59,182 nt of DNA, taken from the NCBI GenBank assembly GCA_902825945.1, contig CADECY010000045.1, forward strand, positions 1-59,182, given 5' to 3'. This document shows, piece by piece, positions 53,801-59,182 of the stretch. The stretch is from an uncultured Acidobacteriota bacterium (GTDB taxonomy: Bacteria > Acidobacteriota > Terriglobia > Bryobacterales > Bryobacteraceae). Each line of letters starts with the position of its first letter. The first letter of the stretch is position 1. Under the pieces are notes generated by a model. It did no database searches. It was not told the DNA's origin and was given only the letters and a program-made list of their open reading frames with translations. The position numbers were made by a program, and so were the translations under genes.

Positions 53801-54023
53801 CCGCCAGTTCGACCTCGAACCCTTCCGGCACATGGATCGCCTGCGCGCCTTTCGGCCCTTCGCCGGTGAGTTGCAGAAGTACTTGACTGACCTTGCCTCT
53901 GCCGCCGTAGGGTTTCCACCCGGCGGGCTTGCCATTCCAAACATGGACGGTGGCCCAACCAGCGAGGCCGCACAATCCGAGCAGCGGAGCGATCCACATC
54001 CATCGACGGCTAATCCATTGCAT
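50802..54023 (-). CDS. PVC-type membrane-bound dehydrogenase with HEAT repeats and c-type heme domain
   Basis: A 1073-residue multi-domain protein. An N-terminal membrane anchor (about residues 8-26) is followed by a six-bladed-propeller dehydrogenase domain (about 60-430: HVPEGFEVELAAGPDLVQYA, LLEDTNGDGVYDRSKVF, FHPTDVLEDGDGSLLVVDTG), HEAT repeats (about 430-900: VRAAAVFALGRIRDP, ARRQAAEALGRIGDL) and a C-terminal cytochrome-c-like domain with CSSCH (Cys938-His942) and a distal PSASFVPGHE region. This layout matches the membrane-bound dehydrogenases abundant in planctomycetes and verrucomicrobia. It probably oxidises a sugar or alcohol in the periplasm and hands electrons to its own heme; the substrate is unknown. 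Confidence 0.87.
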   Translation of the reverse strand: MQWISRRWMWIAPLLGLCGLAGWATVHVWNGKPAGWKPYGGRGKVSQVLLQLTGEGPKGAQAIHVPEGFEVELAAGPDLVQYAMFASLDDRGRLFVCESAGRNGTDQELSANPQFRIRLLEDTNGDGVYDRSKVFADKLTMSMGALWYRGSLYVAAPPDVLKLDDTDGDGVADRRTVILTGWPLKSNATTLHGPFLGPDGWMHLTYSPSPYRIQTKEGTVIEGRGGRVWRFRPDGTGLEWFVGGVFDNPVEVVFTPAGETFGTLTYSSPPRNGERDGILHYVDGGVYPKWTERIEELPFQRTGDLMPVMTRFARVAPAGLAYYKGTGLGAGYRGNLFSAHFNPHRILRHQVFREGATYRTEDQEFLTSDDIDFHPTDVLEDGDGSLLVVDTGGWYLHGCPVSRVSKPEYKGALYRVRKKGAPRVNDPFGAMLGMEKLPATELTGLLADTRTHVRERALDLLTQRGSEAIGALKNVRESSPSSDVRAAAVFALGRIRDPIAWANMRAGLSDPNLDVRVAAARMAGLNKDTDATFKLMEMVEKDEPAARRQAAEALGRIGDLRSIGALLEASAKPGDRFIEHSIIYALIRLKTSQPLVEGLRDPRPPVRKASLIALDQMEGKPLRREQLLGLLRSTDEDLAKAVLWVAARHREWSGDVLGFVRERFKRDADLHVVRRALSTFCPESGMHTMVADLLRDRATSTERRLFLMDAIEHCSLDKMPAPWIEQLGKAIAGGAMPVRERAVQMAGARDLAELDPQLERMAHDSSEPAALRTAAMGALAVRHPELTQADLQFLLGVIGEKEEANLRLSAAQVLGRSRLSAEQLMTLAAKHIASADPLVLPVLLEAYRHTKDEAVGKALIQSLLASKHPVGGMAADRLEEMLKGFPAGVRTAAQPLVAQFAKERSSQLERLKELEPLLNAGGDLGRGRKVFFGDKAGCSSCHTIGSEGANVGPDLTAVGAVRTGLDILEAILFPSASFVPGHEVYRVTTARDVYTGVSRSSSGEGVVTLVSGPKEVLRIPRKEVVKMELSPVSLMPDGFDKSLERQELVDLLAFLQAQRSRVESGRMLVSELE

Positions 54024-54106
54024 GATGCTTGGCAGCGTAGTTCGACGCAGAAGCCGATGTCAAGCTGCCCGGCGCGAGCCGGCCGCCGCTGGATGTTCGC
54101 GGGAGC

Positions 54107-55531
54107 CTACGCGAGGATGCCTTTGACGACGTCGCCTGAGATTCCGGTCAGCCGCAGATCCAAGCCTTGGAACTTCACCGTCAGCCGCTTGTGATCCACA
54201 CCGAGCAGGTGCAACATCGTCGCATGGAAATCGTGCACGCTCACCGGATTCTCCTGCGCCGCGTAGCCGAGGTCGTCGGTCGAGCCGTAGCCGATGCCGC
54301 CTTTGATGCCGCCGCCAGCCATCATGTAGGAGAAGCCTTTGATGTGGTGGTCGCGCCCGTCGCCGCCTTGCGACATCGGCGTGCGCCCGAACTCGCCGCC
54401 CCACACGACGAGCGTGTCGTCGAGCATTCCGCGCTCGTCGAGATCGTTGATTAGCGCCGCTGTCGGGCGATCCACCTCGGGGACCTTCAGCGTCACGTTC
54501 GACTTGACGCCGCCGTGGTGATCCCAGTCGCGATGATAGAGCTGGATGAAGCGAACGCCGCGTTCGGCGAGGCGCCGCGCGAGCAGGCAATTCGAGGCGA
54601 AGGAGCCATCGCCGGGTTTGGCGCCATAGCGGTCGAGCACGCTTTGCGGTTCCTTGCTCATATCGACGAGATCGGGCACCGATGTTTGCATCTTGAACGC
54701 CATCTCGTACTGCGAGACGCGCGTGAGGATTTCGGGATCGGGCATCGATCCGTTGCGATGACGGTTGAGCGTGTTGATCGCGTCGATCGAATCGCGTTGC
54801 AGCGCGGCATCGAGTCCGGGCGGGTTTTGGATGTGCAAAACCGGATCGCCCACCGAGTTCAGCTTCACTCCCTGAAAGCGGCTTGGCAGCACGCCCGCCG
54901 ACCACTGCCGTGCCGCGATCGGTTGCATCTGTCCGCCCTTGCCCGACGACATCAGCACGACATATCCGGGCAGGTCATCGGTCTCAGCGCCGAGTCCGTA
55001 GAGGATCCACGAACCCATGCTCGGCCGGCCCGTGATGATCGAGCCGGTGTTCATCAGTGTGTGCGCAGGATCGTGGTTGATCTGCTCGGTGAACATCGAA
55101 CGGACGATGCAGATCTTGTCGGCGACACTGCCGATGTTCGTGAACAGCGAGCAGATCTCCTGCCCAGATTTTCCGAAGCGTACGAAGTCGAGCTGCGGAC
55201 CATAACAGACGAGCGGCTTACCCTGCAGTTGCGCGATCTGTTGGCCCTTGGTGAATGACTCAGGCATCGGCTTGCCGTGCATCTCGCGCAGCTTGGGCTT
55301 CGGATCCCAGACTTCGAGATGCGAGGGTCCGCCGGCCTGATAGAGGAAGATGACGCGCTTGGCCTTCGGCTTGTGGTGCAGCGGACGCACGGCACCCTGC
55401 CATTTGCCCGCGCCTCCCGGCTGGACCTCCGCTCCGAAAAGCGAGCCGAGCGCGATCGTGCCGAGTCCGGCGAATCCGCGGCTCAAGAAAGTGCGGCGGT
55501 GTAGTTGCGTGGAGAAATCCGGAGTCATCAT
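54107..55531 (-). CDS. DUF1501 protein, Tat-exported
   Basis: A 474-residue DUF1501 protein (sulfatase/phosphatase-like fold) with a twin-arginine signal (LHRRTFLSRGFAGLGTIALG). Family elements are VIFLYQAGGPSHLEVWDPKP, DDLPGYVVLMSSG, WDHHGG and VVWGGEFGRTPMSQGGDGRD. The family has no proven activity but is almost always encoded directly after a PSD1/DUF1549-DUF1553 gene, as here: its start lies two bases after that gene's stop, with GAGGAA upstream. The pair is therefore one functional unit. The Tat signal implies that it folds, perhaps with metal, before export. Confidence 0.9.
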   Translation of the reverse strand: MMTPDFSTQLHRRTFLSRGFAGLGTIALGSLFGAEVQPGGAGKWQGAVRPLHHKPKAKRVIFLYQAGGPSHLEVWDPKPKLREMHGKPMPESFTKGQQIAQLQGKPLVCYGPQLDFVRFGKSGQEICSLFTNIGSVADKICIVRSMFTEQINHDPAHTLMNTGSIITGRPSMGSWILYGLGAETDDLPGYVVLMSSGKGGQMQPIAARQWSAGVLPSRFQGVKLNSVGDPVLHIQNPPGLDAALQRDSIDAINTLNRHRNGSMPDPEILTRVSQYEMAFKMQTSVPDLVDMSKEPQSVLDRYGAKPGDGSFASNCLLARRLAERGVRFIQLYHRDWDHHGGVKSNVTLKVPEVDRPTAALINDLDERGMLDDTLVVWGGEFGRTPMSQGGDGRDHHIKGFSYMMAGGGIKGGIGYGSTDDLGYAAQENPVSVHDFHATMLHLLGVDHKRLTVKFQGLDLRLTGISGDVVKGILA

Positions 55532-55533
55532 CG

Positions 55534-58500
55534 TCAGTTCCTCGTGATCGTCTCGTGCAGGTTCAAGATCGCGCGCGCCACGGTGGTGAGCGCAGCGAGT
55601 TCAGAGGGCTTCGCGTTCGGCAACGCCGCTGCGTCGCCCACGGTGGCCAATCGGCGAGCGTCATCCTGATGTTGCTTGTAGCGTTCGAACGCCTTGCCGT
55701 AGAGGGCGGTGAGCGCGGCTCGCTCCTCGGAATCGGGCTTGCGGCTCATCGCTTGCGAGAAGGCCCAGTCGATGCGCGAGTTCACCGAGCGTCCGCCGTC
55801 TTTCCAAATGTTCTGTGCGAAGACGCGGGCCGCCTCGACGTAGATCGGATCGTTCAGCAGCTCGAGCGCTTGCAGCGGAGTGTTGGAGGTGGTCCGGTTC
55901 ACCGCGCACTCTTCGCGCGATGGTGCGTCGAACGACGACATCGACGGATGCAGGAAGGTGCGCTGCCAGAAGGCGTAGAGTCCGCGGCGGTATTGATCGG
56001 GCCCGCGCGTGGCGGAGTAGTCGCGCTTGGGGAAGTTCAACGCAGCGAGGAATCCTTCGGGCTGATACGGCCGGAAACTCGGACCGCCGAACTTCTCGGT
56101 GAGCAGGCCCGCGACCTTCAGGGTCACATCGCGCACGAGCTCCGCGTCGACACGCCAGCGATTCTGGCGCGCGAGCAAGCGGTTGTCAGGATCCTTCTGC
56201 TCGAGCGCCGGCGTCATCACCGACGATTGCCGGTAGGCGCGGCTCAGCACGATCGTACGGACCACGTGACGCATATCCCAAGCGTGTGTGCCGGCTGCGT
56301 TCCAGGAGGGCTCCATGAACTCGGCGGCGAGCCAGTCGAGCAGTTCCGCGTGGACCGGCGGTTCGCCTTGCGAGCCGACATCGTCGAGCACACGTGAGAG
56401 TCCGGCACCGAAGTACTGGCGCCACGTGCGATTCACCTGAACGCGCGAGGTGAGCGGATTCTCCTTCGAGGCGAGCCAGTTCGCGAGATCGAGGCGGCTG
56501 GCGCGCCGTCCGCCGGTTTCGAGCTTGCCGAGAAAGGCCGGAATCGCCGGGTCGACGATCGCGCCCGAATCATCCATGAAGTTGCCGCGGGCGAGGATGC
56601 GCGTCTCGGCGGGAGTTGTGGCCTCGCTCACGACGACGCGTGGAATCGCTGCATCGAGCATCGCGCGTTCGGCTTCGAACTTCGTCAACTCGATGCCCGC
56701 GGGCTGCGTGAATTGGAAATGTTGCGCGATGGCTTCCTTCTGCTCCTTGGTCCGCTTGGCCGGCTCTTCCCGGAGAGCCTTCACGAGGGAATCGGAAAGC
56801 CCGCCAGTCTTGGCCGCACCACTCGGATCTCCGGGATGCGGCGCCGAGTCACTCGCGGACAGGGCGAGACGGAAGCGCCCGAGCGTGGCCTTGCGATAGT
56901 CCGAGTCGTGCTTCAAGCGGATCGTGAGGATGCTGTTGGCGTTCGTCTCGAGTTTGGACGCAAAGCGCACGCCGAGCGCGAGGTTGCCGTTGTTGCCGTA
57001 GATCGTGAGTCCGAAGCCCGTCTTCGGATTGCCGTCGATCGCGGCCGCGGCGGGATGCTCGTCCGCCGTGAAGACGAGATTGCTCACAGCGGTCGAAAGA
57101 GGCGCTCGCTTGCCATTCACTTCTACTTCGACTTCCGAGAGCACCAGCCTGTCAGCACCGCGCGCGATGCGGACTCCGGCGAGGCTCTCGTCCTGCACCG
57201 CCTCGACGGCGAGGGCGGTCCACGAACCAGCGCCGGGCGTCAAGGTCACCGTATAGGTGTCGTTCTCCGGAGCTTTGCCGCTGACGATCACGAGTCCGTT
57301 GCCGTTCTTGCGATCGGAGACGAGCGACGCTCCATCCTGATAGGTGCTGTCGACTGGACGATCGTTGAAGATCTCGAGTGTCGCGCCGCCAGCGGACTTC
57401 GCCGAGAGCGGCTTCTGGTAGTTCCACTTCAGTTCCCCCGCTTCGAATTTGCGGAGCAGTTCCTTCTCCCACTCGGGCGTTGGCGCGCCGAGCTTGGCGC
57501 GTGCCGCGGTGATCTTTGCATCGAGATCCGCGAGCTTCGACTTTTGTTCCGGAGACGGAAGCGCGAGTTGCGTGCCCCAGGCCACTGCGCCGCGATCGGG
57601 AACAAGGCCCGTCTCCTTAATGTCGGCGAAGAATGCCTTCATCGAATAGAAGTCGCGCGAACTGAACGGATCGAACTTGTGGTCATGGCACTCGGCGCAG
57701 CCGAGCGTGCTGCCGAGCCAGACGGCCGATGTCGTGCGAACACGATCGGCGCCGTACTTGGCGAGGTATTCCTTCGGCTGCAGTCCGCCCTCGGCCGATG
57801 TCCGGTTCATGCGATTGTAGGCCGAGGCGACGCGCGTCTCATCGCTCGAGTTCGGGAGCAGGTCGCCAGCGAGTTGCTCGCGCGTGAAGCGGTCGAACGG
57901 CATGTTGTCGCGAAAAGCCTTCAGCACCCAGTCGCGATACGGCCAAGCCGGAAACGGGTTGTCGCCGTGGAAGCCGCAGGTGTCGGCATAACGAACCGCG
58001 TCGAGCCAATAGATCGCCTGCTTTTCGGCATAGCGCGGCGATGTCAGCAGGCGATCGACAAGCTTCGCGTAGGCATCGGGCGCCTTGTCGGCAAGGAACG
58101 CTTCCACTTCGCCGGGAGTGGGCGGGAGTCCCGTGAGGTCGAGGCTCACGCGGCGGACCAGTGTTCGTGCATCGGCTTCGGGCGAGAACTGCAAACCTTC
58201 GCGTTGCAGGCGGGCTTCGATGAAGGCGTCGACCGGATTGCCGTTCGAGGATGGCGGTGTTGGCCGGCGGACCGGTTCGTAGGCCCAGTGGCTCTCGTAC
58301 TTCGCACCTTCGGCGACCCACTGCCGCAGCGCTTCCTTTTGCGCCACGGTCAAGGTTTTGTGTGCCGCGGCCGGCGGCATGATGCGCGCATCGGTCGCGA
58401 AGACTCGCGCGAGGATCGCCGATTTCGCCGGATCACCAGGCACGATCGGCGTGACTCCGGTGGGTGTCTTCTTCAGCGCCTCGTCGCGAATGTCGAGCCG

Positions 58501-58644
58501 CAGGCCCATCGCGCGCGAGCTCTTGTCGGGGCCGTGACAGCGGAAGCATGTGTCCGCCATGATCGGGCGGATGTCGCGGTTGAAGCGGATCTCGGCGCGG
58601 AGCGTCAGGGCCGCGCAGATGAGCAGGAAGGATCGGCTCGCCAT
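55534..58644 (-). CDS. PSD1/DUF1549/DUF1553 planctomycete-type cytochrome c protein
   Basis: A 1036-residue exported protein. A signal peptide (about 1-17) is followed by a PSC1-type cytochrome domain with CFRCHG (Cys33, Cys36, His37) and an axial-Met-like IMPPAA, then DUF1549 (about 140-350: DAFIEARLQREGLQFSPEAD, VDRLLTSPRYAEKQAIYWLD, a second TLGCAECHDHKFDPF), a middle beta-sandwich that may bind carbohydrate, and DUF1553 (about 740-1000: SRVQVNRTWRQYFGAGL). The second CAECH is a possible second heme site. Such genes are hugely expanded in planctomycetes and present in Solibacter; a role in polysaccharide oxidation or breakdown is suspected. The ATG at 58644 is chosen for its signal peptide; a GTG one codon earlier is possible and the ribosome site is weak. 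Confidence 0.88.
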   Translation of the reverse strand: MASRSFLLICAALTLRAEIRFNRDIRPIMADTCFRCHGPDKSSRAMGLRLDIRDEALKKTPTGVTPIVPGDPAKSAILARVFATDARIMPPAAAHKTLTVAQKEALRQWVAEGAKYESHWAYEPVRRPTPPSSNGNPVDAFIEARLQREGLQFSPEADARTLVRRVSLDLTGLPPTPGEVEAFLADKAPDAYAKLVDRLLTSPRYAEKQAIYWLDAVRYADTCGFHGDNPFPAWPYRDWVLKAFRDNMPFDRFTREQLAGDLLPNSSDETRVASAYNRMNRTSAEGGLQPKEYLAKYGADRVRTTSAVWLGSTLGCAECHDHKFDPFSSRDFYSMKAFFADIKETGLVPDRGAVAWGTQLALPSPEQKSKLADLDAKITAARAKLGAPTPEWEKELLRKFEAGELKWNYQKPLSAKSAGGATLEIFNDRPVDSTYQDGASLVSDRKNGNGLVIVSGKAPENDTYTVTLTPGAGSWTALAVEAVQDESLAGVRIARGADRLVLSEVEVEVNGKRAPLSTAVSNLVFTADEHPAAAAIDGNPKTGFGLTIYGNNGNLALGVRFASKLETNANSILTIRLKHDSDYRKATLGRFRLALSASDSAPHPGDPSGAAKTGGLSDSLVKALREEPAKRTKEQKEAIAQHFQFTQPAGIELTKFEAERAMLDAAIPRVVVSEATTPAETRILARGNFMDDSGAIVDPAIPAFLGKLETGGRRASRLDLANWLASKENPLTSRVQVNRTWRQYFGAGLSRVLDDVGSQGEPPVHAELLDWLAAEFMEPSWNAAGTHAWDMRHVVRTIVLSRAYRQSSVMTPALEQKDPDNRLLARQNRWRVDAELVRDVTLKVAGLLTEKFGGPSFRPYQPEGFLAALNFPKRDYSATRGPDQYRRGLYAFWQRTFLHPSMSSFDAPSREECAVNRTTSNTPLQALELLNDPIYVEAARVFAQNIWKDGGRSVNSRIDWAFSQAMSRKPDSEERAALTALYGKAFERYKQHQDDARRLATVGDAAALPNAKPSELAALTTVARAILNLHETITRN

Positions 58645-58654
58645 CACCCTTATC

Positions 58655-59182
58655 TTAATTCGGTTGTGCGGGCTGGTCATGGCCGGGCCCTTTCGGAATG
58701 AGGTAGGTGGTGAGGACCAAGTGGTCGTGTTCGCCGGGCTGGCCGAAGTTGGTGAGCTCGGCTTGAGCGCCTTCGCGTGCTTCGCGCCGGCGGTTGCTCG
58801 CAGCCTGCGCTCAGGATGTGCAGCTGCAGGTTCGCGATGAGATCCTGGCGCGGGACGATCAGGCGGCTGTTCAGCCAATGCGAGTGGCCAAGTGTAATCA
58901 TGCGGCGAGTGGCGAGCCGGGCTGCCTTGATCGATTCGGCGATTGGATCGTCGGGCTCCGGTGGCGTCGATGGCGAGGATGCAGTTGTTGGCCCACGGTT
59001 GTTTTGGCGACGCGCCGGTCAGATCGTTCGTGGTCTGGTGGTACGGCGTGCCGGGCGGCCAGCGAGAGATGTGGTGCAGACGCAGTTCGAAATGTGTGGT
59101 GTTCGCAAAGTGGCCAGAAATGAACGCGAATGAACGGAAAGTGCGCCGGGATAAACCGGCATGGAATAGGGAATGAAAGAGT
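58655..59182 (-). pseudogene. Frameshifted gene remnant of unknown family, running off the right edge
   Basis: Three successive minus-strand frames carry coding-like sequence in order: FELRLHHISRWPPGTPYHQT and NNCILAIDATG (about 58955-59090), then PDDPIAESIKAARLATRRMI and SHWLNSRLIVPRQDLIANLQ (about 58800-58955), then AELTNFGQPGEHDHLVLTTY and LIPKGPGHDQPAQPN with a TAA at 58655-58657. Codon composition in each stretch matches the neighbouring genes. Read together they look like the C-terminal part of one protein interrupted by at least two frame shifts. I do not recognise the family, and the upstream part is outside the window. The stop lies ten bases before the PSD1 start. Confidence 0.45.

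Noticed and set aside
54069..54082. CCGGC/GCCGG hairpin with a GCGA loop between the DUF1501 and heme dehydrogenase genes
   Set aside because: The stem has only five pairs and no T-tract; too weak in GC-rich DNA to call a terminator.
56713..58701. A 662-codon plus-strand open frame opposite the PSD1 gene
   Set aside because: Same reason: an antisense shadow of a well-supported gene, with low-complexity composition and no recognisable domain.
58645..58878. N-terminal extension of the PSD1 protein
   Set aside because: The extra 78 residues are Pro/Arg/Ser-rich, overlap the frameshifted remnant and would bury the signal peptide that begins at 58644.
1..59182. CRISPR arrays, insertion sequences, integrases, tRNA and rRNA genes
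   Set aside because: I looked for regularly spaced repeats, transposase motifs, terminal inverted repeats and tRNA-like cloverleafs and saw none. A tRNAscan or IS search would be the decisive check.

Overview
The window looks like chromosomal DNA of a high-GC Gram-negative bacterium, most likely an acidobacterium of the Solibacter/Bryobacter type. This is inferred from gene content, not from a marker gene: no rRNA or tRNA was seen. The clues are several very large Oar-like TonB-dependent receptors with an N-terminal carboxypeptidase-regulatory domain, two secreted proteins carrying the Solibacter-type TIGR03437 module, an ECF sigma factor paired with a Ser/Thr kinase, and PSD1/DUF1501/heme-dehydrogenase genes of the kind shared by planctomycetes, verrucomicrobia and Solibacteres.

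Layout. 1-1.5 kb is a small accessory patch: the 5' part of a NACHT-type STAND NTPase gene (runs off the left edge) and a higB/higA toxin-antitoxin pair, set between two 63-bp near-identical direct repeats derived from the 3' end of a DUF423 gene. 1.5-6.4 kb holds DUF423, a large TonB receptor with a strong terminator, and a two-lobed retropepsin-like aspartyl protease. 6.5-21.3 kb is the main attraction: nine genes, most of them overlapping, encode two MurG-like glycosyltransferases, a GT4 glycosyltransferase, a heparinase II/III-type lyase, a uronate-type NDP-sugar epimerase, a tandem-APH kinase, a polysaccharide deacetylase, an MsbA-like ABC exporter and a TonB-receptor-type outer-membrane barrel. 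A Tat-type sulfatase follows 21 bp later. 21.3-24.3 kb (minus strand) is an ECF sigma factor/Ser-Thr kinase-TPR pair. 24.4-29.8 kb carries a TIGR03437 protein, a mandelate-racemase remnant, an orphan POTRA protein, and a GMC oxidoreductase with a membrane partner. 29.8-41.7 kb is all on the minus strand: DUF362 protein, Ig-like/TIGR03437 protein, a small envelope protein, a decayed PQQ-propeller gene, an FAD oxidoreductase, and a TonB receptor with a secreted partner. 41.9-45.8 kb (plus) is a tight radical SAM/halogenase-like flavoprotein/PaaK-like ligase cluster. 45.8-58.6 kb (minus) holds DUF1080-TonB receptor, PIG-L deacetylase-heme dehydrogenase, and PSD1-DUF1501 pairs. The right edge has a frameshifted remnant.

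How it fits together. The plus-strand operon has the enzymes expected for making, N-deacetylating, trimming and exporting a uronic-acid-containing polysaccharide, and ends with an outer-membrane barrel translationally coupled to the exporter. Heparinase-like lyase, deacetylase, epimerase and sulfatase together recall glycosaminoglycan chemistry, but no sulfotransferase or polymerase is present, so that reading is inference. The rest of the window is dominated by nutrient-uptake receptors paired with secreted or periplasmic enzymes for plant or soil carbon. I saw no insertion sequence, integrase, CRISPR array, rRNA or tRNA.
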